From an uncultured Lachnospiraceae bacterium (GTDB taxonomy: Bacteria > Bacillota > Clostridia > Lachnospirales > Lachnospiraceae): a DNA stretch of 64,000 bases. Both the position numbers and the translations under genes were made by a program. The notes under the pieces were generated by a model. The model worked only from the letters and a program-made list of their open reading frames with translations. It searched no databases and was not told the origin of the DNA. Positions 27,101 through 35,429 of the stretch are shown here, piece by piece (position 1 is the first letter of the stretch; each line of letters starts with the position of its first letter). Location of the stretch: positions 162,163-226,162 of the forward strand of contig CACZBF010000006.1 in assembly GCA_902779355.1 (NCBI GenBank), given 5' to 3'.

Positions 27101-27751
27101 ATGGTGCTCCATACCCTCGGCTTCATAATCCTTCCCGACCGCCCAGCCGAACAGGATGATCAGGGCATAGTTGATAAATGCACAGTAATAATAGGGATCC
27201 AGCCAGTTGCTGGGCCATGCGAAACAGGAAGCTGTCCACATCCCGTATTCGGTCACGACAAATCCGAACACCACGAGATTCGTCAACGGCAGATGCGCGC
27301 CTTCTTTTCTGTTCTTGAGCCAGTACAAAAGGGACTGCAAACAGATCACGGCGATGATCGTCGTGAGACCGGTCTGCCAGAGATTGTTGAAGATCCCGCC
27401 GTACTGAAGATAAATCAGTAATTGCACGATATTGAGCGGGATCGGCAGGAGCATCAGCGGATGGAAATAGCGTTTTGACCCTTCCGGGCGCATTTCCAAC
27501 GCCGCCAAAAGCAGCACAAAATAGCCCGCATTCCAGCCGAAATAGGCCATCATTGCGGTAACGTCCGGATCTTCATGAATGATCAGGGTATAAGTGGTCC
27601 AGTAATAGTCGCTTAAGAAATGACAAAGCGCAAAGATGGTCATATAAAGCCATGCGCGCTTCGGTGTTTCGATATAACGGAACAGGCTGATAAAGAGGCT
27701 GATCAGCGCCGCGAGAAGCATTACTACATTTTCTATGGTATCAATCGTCAT
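24167..27751 (-). CDS. Large hybrid histidine kinase with dCache sensor, receiver and Hpt
   Basis: A 1194-residue phosphorelay protein. About six membrane spans lie in the first 210 residues, followed by two more spans and an extracytoplasmic double-Cache sensor (~330-590, with SRDWYQTVVAGEGEVVIVPP). Then come a span, a coiled coil, HisKA with His663 (DMSHEIRTPIN), HATPase (DTGIGI, GTGLGMSI), a receiver with Asp962 (DVILMDQRMPGMDG) and a C-terminal Hpt with His1117 (IYIHSLKSSAKTIG). All relay steps are in one chain. It is a paralogue of the kinase at 21941, with near-identical H-box. Promoter TTGCAC-17-TATAAT at 27799-27827; RBS GAGGAAA. Confidence 0.94.
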   Translation of the reverse strand: MTIDTIENVVMLLAALISLFISLFRYIETPKRAWLYMTIFALCHFLSDYYWTTYTLIIHEDPDVTAMMAYFGWNAGYFVLLLAALEMRPEGSKRYFHPLMLLPIPLNIVQLLIYLQYGGIFNNLWQTGLTTIIAVICLQSLLYWLKNRKEGAHLPLTNLVVFGFVVTEYGMWTASCFAWPSNWLDPYYYCAFINYALIILFGWAVGKDYEAEGMEHHEKSQGEKRFQLIVQVIATLIVIGGGACGGFLAGWMKRMLTSQAGDDSAYGIIAVVLFLVSVFLVLLILALLSVITYRYRAMEKDLKESAKTSKRRFGFIFTMLITLGLMIFSVSYTSGRFYQVSVAEIYGSGEESAESVATEMESYLSDARSVLHVTADTVELMTEKGATSEELEEFLTFQTENQARQFDENFTGIYALVEDVFMDGSGWIPPADYDPVSRDWYQTVVAGEGEVVIVPPYVDAQTNEIVITLGKEILHDSHQGVHKDVVALDMIVNRIQEIAQESNIGGKGYCYVVNEDGLIVAHVDPSMVGQSFQDLYSQELLNEIIATGDGTIDTTVNGEDSTLFVSKIIDQWYVVLTVTDEELFADVFSQLAVSVIVSLIIFALMTFFYYVGYKNEQTYGKQMEQMRIDQQQQEYEAQVLKLEKKTADEANKAKSSFLADMSHEIRTPINAILGMNEMILRESEEKETREYAKNIGVSGRNLLQLINSILDFSKIEDGKMEIVPVNYSVGALVSYLENSLAERAKGKGLEFTVDVDQTIPSELYGDDARVGQVIMNLLTNAVKYTQEGSVTLRIIGKERIADQILLSVEVRDTGIGIKEEDMDRLFESFERLDVVKNRNIEGTGLGMSITTKLLKLMGSELKVESVYGEGSVFSFELWQRIESEEPIGDYRRMVQNSAGEEPDEGLFSATEAQLLVTDDTKMNLIVVVKLLKRTGIQIDTAQSGEEALTLTAQKQYDVILMDQRMPGMDGTETLKNIRVQENGKNAETPVICLTADAIRGAKDHYLAEGFTDYLTKPVNGYALEKMLLTYLPKEKVQRSEPKEESPKREKRKSQTPWRAVLQRNGIDTATGMMHCQEDEEIYHEILTEFFQESASRKDLLKEYWEKKDWENYTIYIHSLKSSAKTIGAEELADLAGTLETAAKEADTAVLENEHEKAMKYYDEAIAAIKEALNLSESDRPEGSDPDILEFSPVE

Positions 27752-27798
27752 GACCGGTTTCCTCGGATGTCAACGTCATACACGCATACACATTGTTT

Positions 27799-27827
27799 AT
27801 TATAAGACCAAACCACCGAAAGTGCAA
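27799..27827 (-). promoter_or_regulatory. Promoter of the large hybrid kinase
   Basis: On the minus strand TTGCAC (27827-27822), a 17-bp spacer and TATAAT (27804-27799), about 40 nt before the start codon. Confidence 0.6.
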
Positions 27828-27835
27828 AGAAATGT

Positions 27836-29629
27836 TTACAGATAGCGGGTTTCATATTCCTCGACCGGGATCGGCCGGCTGTAATAATAGCCCTGGATGA
27901 TCTCACAGCCCAGCGAATGCAGTTTTTCCACCTGTTCCTGGCGCTCTGCGCCCTCCGCAAGGCAGACAAATCCGAGCTCCCTGGCAAGCGCGATGATATG
28001 ACGGATCACCACGAGGTCCTCTTCACGCTCGTGGTCTGTCGCGATCGGATCCACAAAACTCTTGTCGATCTTTAAGGTGTCGATCGGCATTTTCGTCAGC
28101 AGGGACAGGGAGGAATAGCCGGTCCCGAAATCGTCCATGGAAATGCGGAAACCGCCTGCACGCAGTTCTTCCAGAACACTGAGCATGTGTTCCGTGTTGT
28201 CGTAAGTCGCGCTCTCCGTCAACTCAAAGTCGATCAGGTCGTGGTCCACATCATACCGGTCCACGATCTCTGTCAGATGTGCGATCAGATTCCGCTCATA
28301 GAGGCGTTTGCGGGAGAGGTTGACGGAAACGGGGTAGAGCTTTTTCCCTTCGGCCTTCCAATTTGCAAGCGCGATGCAGACTTTTTCCAATACAATGTCA
28401 TCGAGTTTTCCGATCGAACCATCCTTTTCAAAATAGGGAATGAAACGGGACGGCGGCAAAAGATCCTTTTTTCTGTAATTCCAGCGGATCAGCGCCTCCG
28501 CACCTTCAATTTCTTCCGTGTTCACATCAAACTTCGGCTGCAGATACACAAGAAACTCGTCCTGTGCAATCGCTGTCTCCACATAGGCTTTGATATAATT
28601 GCCCCACGAAATGTCATCATGCATCTGATCGGTATAGAACGTGATCTGCGTCCCGTTCCGGCTCGTCCCGAGCGCCTGCGCAAGCTTCCCGGCATCCGCC
28701 ACACGGTTTCCGGAGAGCATCGCCCGCTGCATCGGCACCACGCCGCACCGATAATAAATCTTGTAATTGGGATCTTCCTCCAGTCCGGAGATCCCCTCAA
28801 AAAAGGCAAGGAGTTTCTCTTCCGTCTCCTCGACCGGCATATCTTTGATCATCATCGCAAAATTGTCATTGTGACAACGCGCGCTGGCGTAAACAAAATC
28901 GGACTCGTTCATAGCTTTGACCACATTGCCGAGCACCCTGTTCGCCGCAATATGACCATAGACCTCATTGATCACACGAAATTCCTTGATATCGAAGTGC
29001 ACAAATGCATAGTCTTTGATCCCGTGGTCCATCGGCATCTCCAGAAAAGCCTCCAGGTGGCTCCAGTTGTAATGCCCGGTGATGAAATCCGTAAACGCCG
29101 CCGTATACAGATTCTCTTTTTCAAAATGGTCCACTTCGTCCCGGATGATGTATTGCGCCTGATCCTGCTCCAGTTTGCATTCGTTCAAAACCCTGATTTT
29201 TTTGTAATCCTTGAAGACACCGATCACCTCAGGATCCGGATCAATGGAAAACTCACTGTAAGCCCGGTGTGCATCTCCGTCCTGCTCGATCTTTTCAAAC
29301 AGGACTTTCAAAAAATCCCGGCTGATCCGGATCTCGTCGTCGATCTCGATCGAATAGAAAAACACGCCCGGCAGCACAACGGAGGAAAGCCCTTCTGGAT
29401 AAGTAATGCGGTCATCTCCCATCCGGTACTCAACCCCGATCACTTCCTTGTCCAGTGACTTCAGATAAAAGATCCCCGGGTAATCGTAAGTACCAAAAGC
29501 ATCGGAAAGCGGACGGATCGCTTCGGGCAATTCGCCCTTGAAAAAAGCGGCAATCTCTTCTTCTGTTACATCCGTATAGTATAAGCACCTCTCCGGTTTG
29601 TAGAGCTGATTCAGTTTGTTGATGAACAT
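27836..29629 (-). CDS. c-di-GMP phosphodiesterase: degenerate GGDEF plus intact EAL
   Basis: I choose ATG 29629 (MFINKLNQLYKPERCLYYTD), nine bases behind GGAGG; ATGs just upstream are too close to the site. Of 597 residues, an N-terminal sensor-like part (~1-170) is followed by a GGDEF-fold domain. Its signature is replaced by CHNDNF, so it should not make c-di-GMP. A complete EAL domain follows: EALIRW, the NLS motif, ELTESATYDN, DDFGTGYSSL, KIDKSFV and the second Glu in LAEGAE. It should hydrolyse c-di-GMP, with the GGDEF domain acting as a regulatory domain. No cyclase lies nearby. Confidence 0.92.
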   Translation of the reverse strand: MFINKLNQLYKPERCLYYTDVTEEEIAAFFKGELPEAIRPLSDAFGTYDYPGIFYLKSLDKEVIGVEYRMGDDRITYPEGLSSVVLPGVFFYSIEIDDEIRISRDFLKVLFEKIEQDGDAHRAYSEFSIDPDPEVIGVFKDYKKIRVLNECKLEQDQAQYIIRDEVDHFEKENLYTAAFTDFITGHYNWSHLEAFLEMPMDHGIKDYAFVHFDIKEFRVINEVYGHIAANRVLGNVVKAMNESDFVYASARCHNDNFAMMIKDMPVEETEEKLLAFFEGISGLEEDPNYKIYYRCGVVPMQRAMLSGNRVADAGKLAQALGTSRNGTQITFYTDQMHDDISWGNYIKAYVETAIAQDEFLVYLQPKFDVNTEEIEGAEALIRWNYRKKDLLPPSRFIPYFEKDGSIGKLDDIVLEKVCIALANWKAEGKKLYPVSVNLSRKRLYERNLIAHLTEIVDRYDVDHDLIDFELTESATYDNTEHMLSVLEELRAGGFRISMDDFGTGYSSLSLLTKMPIDTLKIDKSFVDPIATDHEREEDLVVIRHIIALARELGFVCLAEGAERQEQVEKLHSLGCEIIQGYYYSRPIPVEEYETRYL

Positions 29630-29709
29630 AACCTGCATCCTCCAGTCATCTGACTCGCACACTGTCTATTTTATCAAGATTTTTTCTGACTGTCACGATT
29701 TTCCGGCAT

Positions 29710-29752
29710 AAAAAAACGGCCGGCAGGGAAGCCCCTCTGCCGGACCGTTTTG
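29710..29752 (-). terminator. Intrinsic terminator after fprA
   Basis: On the minus strand ACGGTCCGGCAG pairs with CTGCCGGCCGT (one bulge or wobble), followed by seven T. It closes the secA-fprA transcript. Confidence 0.85.
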
Positions 29753-29762
29753 TTGTGTCTTA

Positions 29763-30965
29763 TTACAGACTGCGCGCGATCGCTTCCGCAAGTGCATCCA
29801 GCTCCGCTTCCTGTGATGCTTTCATCGCCGACTTGATCGTCACGGAAGGCTCCAGGATCTGCATTTCCTTCATAGCCTCCACTTCTTCTCTCATCTTCTT
29901 GCCCGACATCGGCGCCCAGCTGCCGTTTTCGATCAGGGCCACCGCCTTTTTCTGCACCTGCAGGGCTTTCATGTCCGCAAGCAGGTTTTCCATCTTCGGG
30001 AACACGCCGGCGTTATAGGTCGTCGCCGCAATCACGATCGTGCTGACGCGGAACATCTCCGCGATCATATCGGAAATATCCGTGTTGCTCACATCATAGA
30101 TCCGGATGTCTTTGATCCCTTTTTCTCCGAGCTTTCCGCCGAGTGCATCCACGGCAGACGCCGTATCCCCGTAAACCGAGGAGTAGAAGATCGCAACTGC
30201 TTTGTCCTCTGCCTCGTAGGTGCTCCATTTCTGATATTTGTCGAGAAACCATGCGATGTTCTCTCTCCAGACGGGTCCGTGCAGCGGGCAGATCATCGCG
30301 ATGTCCAGTCCTGCCGCTTTCTTCAGCAGTGCCTGCACATTCGCGCCGTATTTTCCGACGATGTTCGTATAGTACCGTCTCGCATCCGGCAGCCAGTCAC
30401 GTTCAAAATTGACTTCATCCGCAAAAAGATTGCCGTTCAACGCGCCGAAGGTTCCGAACGCATCTGCCGCAAACAGCACCTTGTCCTTGCTGTCGTAGGT
30501 GACCATCACCTCCGGCCAGTGTACCATCGGTCCCATCACAAAGTTTAACGTATGGCTTCCCGTGGAAAGCGTATCGCCTTCTTTTACTACAAGCTTCTGC
30601 TCTTCCGGCAGCGTAAAATCGAAGAACTGACTGATCATCGGAAAGGTCTTGGCATTTCCGACCAGCGTCACCTGCGGGAAACGGCGTACTACCTCATCAA
30701 TCGTCGCGCAATGATCCGGCTCCATATGGTTGATCACCAGGTAATCAAGCGGCCTTCCATTGAGCGCCGCATCCAGATTCTCAAAGAATTGTCCCGCAAC
30801 AGAGGAATCCACCGTATCCAGCAGCACTGTTTTTTCATCCAGCAGCACATAGGAGTTGTAGGAAACGCCGCGCGGGATCGGAAACATGTTTTCAAACAGA
30901 TGCAGCCTCCGGTCGCTTGCACCGATCCAGATGATCTCTTTCGTGACATTTTTGATATTTTTCAT
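29763..30965 (-). CDS. fprA: Flavodiiron protein (FprA type, oxygen/NO reductase)
   Basis: The start is ATG 30965 (MKNIKNVTKEIIWIGASDR) behind GGAGG, 13 bp after the secA stop. The 400-residue protein has a metallo-beta-lactamase-like diiron domain with the ligand set HMEPDH (H-x-E-x-D-H), a further His in CPLHGPVWR and the Asp in FAADAFGTFG. A flavodoxin domain follows (AIFYSSVYGDTASAVDALG). These proteins reduce O2 to water, or NO, and protect anaerobes. No rubredoxin domain is fused, so an external electron donor is needed. It is cotranscribed with secA, an unusual pairing. Confidence 0.94.
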   Translation of the reverse strand: MKNIKNVTKEIIWIGASDRRLHLFENMFPIPRGVSYNSYVLLDEKTVLLDTVDSSVAGQFFENLDAALNGRPLDYLVINHMEPDHCATIDEVVRRFPQVTLVGNAKTFPMISQFFDFTLPEEQKLVVKEGDTLSTGSHTLNFVMGPMVHWPEVMVTYDSKDKVLFAADAFGTFGALNGNLFADEVNFERDWLPDARRYYTNIVGKYGANVQALLKKAAGLDIAMICPLHGPVWRENIAWFLDKYQKWSTYEAEDKAVAIFYSSVYGDTASAVDALGGKLGEKGIKDIRIYDVSNTDISDMIAEMFRVSTIVIAATTYNAGVFPKMENLLADMKALQVQKKAVALIENGSWAPMSGKKMREEVEAMKEMQILEPSVTIKSAMKASQEAELDALAEAIARSL

Positions 30966-30978
30966 ATGCTTACCTCCG

Positions 30979-33561
30979 TTACAGCGCCGCTGCACCGCGG
31001 GCTCCATGACATTGCTTATACTTCTTGCCGCTGCCGCACGGGCAGGGATCATTCGGATAGATCTTTTTCGCTTCGCGTTTCTGCGGGGCGCGGACCGCCG
31101 TGTCGTCCTTATTCGTGCCGGTCACCTTTGCCACCTGCTCACGCTCCACTTTCTGCTCGATCCGGACATGGTAGAGGAGACGCACCGTATCCTCCTGGAT
31201 GCTGTTGATCATGTCGTCGAACATATCAAAGCCGGCCATCTTGTATTCCACAAGGGGATCACGCTGGCCATATGCCTGCAGCCCGATACCCTGACGGAGC
31301 TGATCCATATCGTCAATATGATCCATCCATTTCCGGTCAATGACTTTGAGCAGCACGACGCGCTCCAGCTCGCGGAACTGCTCGGGTTCCGGAAACTCCG
31401 TTTCCTTCGCCTCGTAAAGCTTTACCGCCTGCTCTTTCAAGACATGCTTCAACTCACGGCTGTTCTTCATATCTTCGATCAGCGCAGGCTTCACCGGCTC
31501 AAGCGGGATGATCGGAAGCAACAGCTCGTTCAGCTCGTTCAGATCCCAGTCTGCCGGCGGAAGATCCTGCGAAATGCTGGTGTCCACAACAGCCTCCACG
31601 CGATCCGTGATCATCTTATAGATCGCATCTCGCATGTTTTCCCCGTTCAGCACCTTCAGGCGTTCTGCATATATGATCTCACGCTGTTCATTCATAACCT
31701 GATCGTATTCGAGCAGGTTTTTACGAATGCCGAAGTTGTTGCCCTCGATCTTCTTCTGGGCTTTCTCGATCGCATCCGAAAGCATCTTATGCTGGATCTG
31801 CTCACCCTCCGGCACACCGAGGGAATTGAAGATCCCGATCAGTTTCTCCGAACCGAAGAGACGCATCAGATCATCTTCCAGCGAGATAAAGAACTGGGAC
31901 TCGCCGGGATCGCCCTGGCGCCCGGAACGTCCGCGCAGCTGGTTATCGATCCGGCGCGACTCATGGCGCTCGGTACCCACGATCTTGAGACCACCCGCTG
32001 CGACTGCTTCATCATCGAGCTTGATGTCCGTACCACGACCGGCCATATTGGTGGCGATCGTCACGGCACCATGCTGTCCGGCCTGTGCCACGATCTCTGC
32101 TTCGATCTCATGGAACTTTGCATTCAGGACCTGATGCTTGATACCTTTCTTCTTCAACATGCCCGAGATCAGCTCGGAGGTATCGATGTTGATCGTACCG
32201 ACAAGCACCGGCTGGCCTTTTTCATGCGCAGCCACGACCTCGTCCACAACTGCCTGATATTTTTCCCGTTTGGACTTGTACACCGCATCCTGATGATCTT
32301 TGCGGATCACGGGGCGGTTTGTCGGGATCTCCACGACGTCCATCCCGTAGATATCGCGGAACTCCTTTTCCTCTGTCAACGCCGTACCGGTCATGCCGGC
32401 TTTTTTCGTATATTTGTTAAAGAAATTCTGGAACGTGATGTTCGCAAGCGTCTTGCTCTCGCGCTTCACCTTGACATGCTCCTTGGCCTCGATCGCCTGA
32501 TGCAGACCGTCGGAATAACGGCGGCCCGGCATGATACGTCCGGTGAACTCGTCGACGATCATGACCTGATCGTCTTTGACCACGTAATCCTGGTCGCGGA
32601 ACATGAGGTTATGCGCACGAAGCGCCAGGATGATGTTGTGCTGGATTTCCAGATTGTCCGGATCCGCAAGGTTCTCGATACGGAAAAACTGCTCGACCCG
32701 CTTCACACCTTCCGCTGTCAGGTTAACCACTTTATCCTTTTCATTGACGATGAAGTCGCCGGTCTCCTCTCTTTCCACGCCCATGATAGCATCCATTTTG
32801 GAAAACTCGGGGATGTCCTCGCCGCGCTTCAACTGTTGTGCCAAGATGTCGCAGGCTTCATAGAGTTTGGTCGACTTGCCGCTCTGCCCGGAAATGATGA
32901 GCGGGGTGCGGGCTTCATCGATCAAAATGGAGTCGATCTCGTCGATGATCGCGTAATGCAGGCCCCTTTGCACAAGCTGCTCTTTGTAGATCACCATGTT
33001 GTCACGGAGATAATCAAATCCCAGCTCGTTGTTTGTGATATAGGTGATGTCGGAACGGTAAGCCGCCTGGCGCTCCTCTTTTTCCATGCTGTTTAAGACC
33101 ACGCCAACCGTCAGGCCGAGGAATTCATGGACCTTTCCCATCCAGTCACGGTCACGCTGTGCCAGGTAATCGTTTACCGTCACGATGTGAACGCCTTTTC
33201 CTTCCAGCGCGTTGAGATATGCCGGCAAGGTCGACACGAGCGTCTTTCCTTCACCGGTCTTCATCTCGGCGATCCGCCCCTGATGCAGGATGATCCCGCC
33301 GATCAATTGGACACGGTAATGCTCCAGACCGATCGCACGCTTCGCCGCTTCTCTCACGGTTGCATACGCCTCCGGCAAAATGTCGTCCAGCGTCGCTCCT
33401 TCCGCAAGGCGTTTCTTGAACTCATCCGTCTTTGCGCGCAGTGCTTCATCCGAAAGCGCCTGCATTTCAGGACGCAGCGCCTCGATCTGATCCACGATGG
33501 GTGTGATGCGCTTCAACTCCCGTTCACTATGTGTTCCAAATATTTTCTCTGCGATGCTCAT
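30979..33561 (-). CDS. secA: Preprotein translocase ATPase SecA
   Basis: Drives export of unfolded proteins through SecYEG. The 860-residue protein has Walker [11 protein letters not shown] near residue 100, the DEAD-like box [19 protein letters not shown], motifs GTINIDTSE and [12 protein letters not shown], and [11 protein letters not shown]. The C-terminus is [14 protein letters not shown], the zinc/SecB-type tail. ATG 33561 follows AGGAGC. A minus-strand TATAAT lies at 33608-33603. It is followed by fprA, whose RBS lies just past the secA stop. Confidence 0.97.
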   Translation of the reverse strand: MSIAEKIFGTHSERELKRITPIVDQIEALRPEMQALSDEALRAKTDEFKKRLAEGATLDDILPEAYATVREAAKRAIGLEHYRVQLIGGIILHQGRIAEMKTGEGKTLVSTLPAYLNALEGKGVHIVTVNDYLAQRDRDWMGKVHEFLGLTVGVVLNSMEKEERQAAYRSDITYITNNELGFDYLRDNMVIYKEQLVQRGLHYAIIDEIDSILIDEARTPLIISGQSGKSTKLYEACDILAQQLKRGEDIPEFSKMDAIMGVEREETGDFIVNEKDKVVNLTAEGVKRVEQFFRIENLADPDNLEIQHNIILALRAHNLMFRDQDYVVKDDQVMIVDEFTGRIMPGRRYSDGLHQAIEAKEHVKVKRESKTLANITFQNFFNKYTKKAGMTGTALTEEKEFRDIYGMDVVEIPTNRPVIRKDHQDAVYKSKREKYQAVVDEVVAAHEKGQPVLVGTINIDTSELISGMLKKKGIKHQVLNAKFHEIEAEIVAQAGQHGAVTIATNMAGRGTDIKLDDEAVAAGGLKIVGTERHESRRIDNQLRGRSGRQGDPGESQFFISLEDDLMRLFGSEKLIGIFNSLGVPEGEQIQHKMLSDAIEKAQKKIEGNNFGIRKNLLEYDQVMNEQREIIYAERLKVLNGENMRDAIYKMITDRVEAVVDTSISQDLPPADWDLNELNELLLPIIPLEPVKPALIEDMKNSRELKHVLKEQAVKLYEAKETEFPEPEQFRELERVVLLKVIDRKWMDHIDDMDQLRQGIGLQAYGQRDPLVEYKMAGFDMFDDMINSIQEDTVRLLYHVRIEQKVEREQVAKVTGTNKDDTAVRAPQKREAKKIYPNDPCPCGSGKKYKQCHGARGAAAL

Positions 33562-33602
33562 AGCATATTGCTCCTGTTCGTTAATATCGACATACGGAAG
33601 TT

Positions 33603-33635
33603 ATTATAACACAGAGTGAAAAGATATGCTATAAT
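33603..33635. promoter_or_regulatory. Divergent -10 boxes between secA and the TSCPD gene
   Basis: TATAAT on the minus strand (33608-33603) points to secA, and an extended -10, TGCTATAAT (33627-33635), on the plus strand points to the small gene at 33661. The -35 regions are weak on both strands. Confidence 0.55.
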
Positions 33636-33660
33636 CGTTCTAAAAAACGGAGGAACTCTT

Positions 33661-33915
33661 ATGAGACATACTTACAAGACCAAAGGCACCTGTTCCACGC
33701 AGATCGATTTCGAGCTGAGAGACGGCAAACTGTATGATGTGAAATTTACGAAAGGCTGTAATGGAAATCTGAAGTCGATCGGAAGACTGGTGGAAGGCCT
33801 CCCGGCAGAGCAGGTAATCAACACGTTAAAGGGCGTAGAATGCGGGACGAAAGGGACTTCCTGCGGAGACCAGCTGGCGCGCGCCTGCATGGAAGCGCTT
33901 GAGAAAGAAGGATGA
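33661..33915 (+). CDS. TSCPD-domain protein (TIGR03905 type)
   Basis: A small 84-residue protein starting at ATG 33661 (MRHTYKTKGTCSTQIDFEL) behind CGGAGG. Cysteines sit in GTCS, KGCNGN, ECGTKGTSCGDQ and ARACME. This is the TSCPD fold, also found as a zinc-binding C-terminal domain of vitamin B12-dependent ribonucleotide reductases. As a stand-alone protein its role is unknown; metal or Fe-S binding is likely. The name motif appears as TSCGD here instead of TSCPD. It is transcribed divergently from secA and converges on the permease gene with no terminator that I can see. Confidence 0.85.
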   Translation: MRHTYKTKGTCSTQIDFELRDGKLYDVKFTKGCNGNLKSIGRLVEGLPAEQVINTLKGVECGTKGTSCGDQLARACMEALEKEG

Positions 33916-33936
33916 ATTGTTCAGGTCTTCGGGTTT

Positions 33937-35427
33937 TCAGGCTTTCGGACGGAAGATCAGCGAGATCAATTTGATCAGAATGAAGTAGACAATCGTCGTC
34001 ACGATGAGCGGAAGCATGGTCTCAAAGCTTTCCATGCGGATCCGTTCAAACGCTTTCGTCATATCCGTCACGGAAATATAACCGACCAGAGAGGATGCCT
34101 TCAGGAGAAGACTCAGACGATCCGAAAAGTCTTCCCGGAAAGAGGCTCCTCTTTTTTTATGCAAGACGCGAAAGAACCCTTTGGTGTCAAGGGCTTCCGT
34201 ACGGTAATCCCGCAACAATTTTCCGTTCGCCACGTCTTTTGCATAACGGCCGATGACCCGCTGCCATTCCACCGCAAACAGCAGGGTAAAGGCGATCACG
34301 GAACACAAGAATCCGCCGCCGTACATATCCCGATACCAGGTATAGAAGAGCATCATGAGTAACATCACCGCCGGAATCCCCTGCAGCACCCACATCACAC
34401 CCTTTGTGATCTGGCGGACAAGGATCGGCGTTCGGTTGGAAAGGTAAAAGAAGAGGACTGCGAGCGGCGTGCCGAAAAAGGCAGAAAGGGCCGTGATCGC
34501 AACGGTAAAGAGAATACCCGTCAGAAAGATCAGGTAGCGTTTGTCCTCTATAAATGCCATGCGAAAATGCCTAGCGAAGTCATTTTCCGAAGTGTCTTCC
34601 GTGATCACCTCTTCACCTGTGGCATAGCAAAGCGTGATCCCGCCGATGTAATCCGGTGCGCTGAAAAAATGGCTTTCGGCACGCTTCTCCGTAATTGTGA
34701 TCCCACCGCAGCCTGCATCATAGCTGCCGTAAGCAGTACCGTTCAGCATATCCTGAAAGGAAGTATCCACAAAGACCGGTTGATATCCATACTCACGGCA
34801 AAAATCGATCATCAGATCGATCTCATAACCGGTCGCCTGACCGGCAGAGACGTAGCAGAATGGAATGTTCTCCGGGTCATATGCGATCGTGACAGTGCCG
34901 TTCGGTCCCGGAAGAGAAGAAGCATCCTCACTGACCTTCACGGACACGTCATCCCCGAACCACTTTTCATCCAGCGCGGCAAGTGAGCCATTATCGCGCA
35001 TCGTCTGGATAAGCGCGCTCATCTGCGCCGACATCGTCTCACCCTGCTGGTTTTTCGGAAAAGCAAACGCATAATCTGATGGGAACAAAACTCCGTCCAC
35101 GACAGAGATGGCCTCGGTGCCCCTCATCACAGCGCGGATCGTCGCTTCGTCATCCACGACGCCGTCCACCTGCCCGGTCAGAAGCGCCCTGTAAGCGCTT
35201 TCACGATCATCAAATACTTTTCTCTGTGCATAGGGAAGCGTGCTTTTCACCACTTCTTCAAAGATATAGCCGTCGATAATGCCGATCGTGACACCCTCTT
35301 CTTGAAAATCTTCCAATGTAGAGGGCTTCTCATCCTGTGTACTCTTCTCTCCGCAGCCGCAAAGACCGCCGAACAGCAGGATGATCCAAAAGAACGGGAG
35401 CAGTTTTTTCATCAGTCGCGTCATCAT
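33937..35427 (-). CDS. Binding-protein/permease fusion of a polar amino acid ABC importer, lobes in swapped order
   Basis: A 496-residue protein with a lipoprotein-like signal (LLFGGLCGC). Residues ~35-165 look like the second lobe and C-terminal tail of a type 3 solute-binding protein (ALLTGQVDGVV, LAALDEKWFG). Residues ~172-275 look like the first lobe (GTVTIAYDPENIPFCYVSAG, YDAGCGGITITEKRAESHFF). So the two halves are present in reversed order. A HisM/GlnP-type permease with about five spans follows (~295-496, GVMWVLQGIPAVMLLMMLFY). There is no ATPase gene alongside. It starts 2 bp after the lysozyme gene and is cotranscribed with it. Confidence 0.86.
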   Translation of the reverse strand: MMTRLMKKLLPFFWIILLFGGLCGCGEKSTQDEKPSTLEDFQEEGVTIGIIDGYIFEEVVKSTLPYAQRKVFDDRESAYRALLTGQVDGVVDDEATIRAVMRGTEAISVVDGVLFPSDYAFAFPKNQQGETMSAQMSALIQTMRDNGSLAALDEKWFGDDVSVKVSEDASSLPGPNGTVTIAYDPENIPFCYVSAGQATGYEIDLMIDFCREYGYQPVFVDTSFQDMLNGTAYGSYDAGCGGITITEKRAESHFFSAPDYIGGITLCYATGEEVITEDTSENDFARHFRMAFIEDKRYLIFLTGILFTVAITALSAFFGTPLAVLFFYLSNRTPILVRQITKGVMWVLQGIPAVMLLMMLFYTWYRDMYGGGFLCSVIAFTLLFAVEWQRVIGRYAKDVANGKLLRDYRTEALDTKGFFRVLHKKRGASFREDFSDRLSLLLKASSLVGYISVTDMTKAFERIRMESFETMLPLIVTTIVYFILIKLISLIFRPKA

Positions 35428-35429
35428 GC

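Noticed and set aside
30886..33096. 736-codon plus-strand open frame opposite secA
   Set aside because: Antisense shadow of a clear secA; low-complexity product rich in His, Arg and Leu and no RBS. The same holds for long antisense frames at 12950-14833 and 24887-26899.
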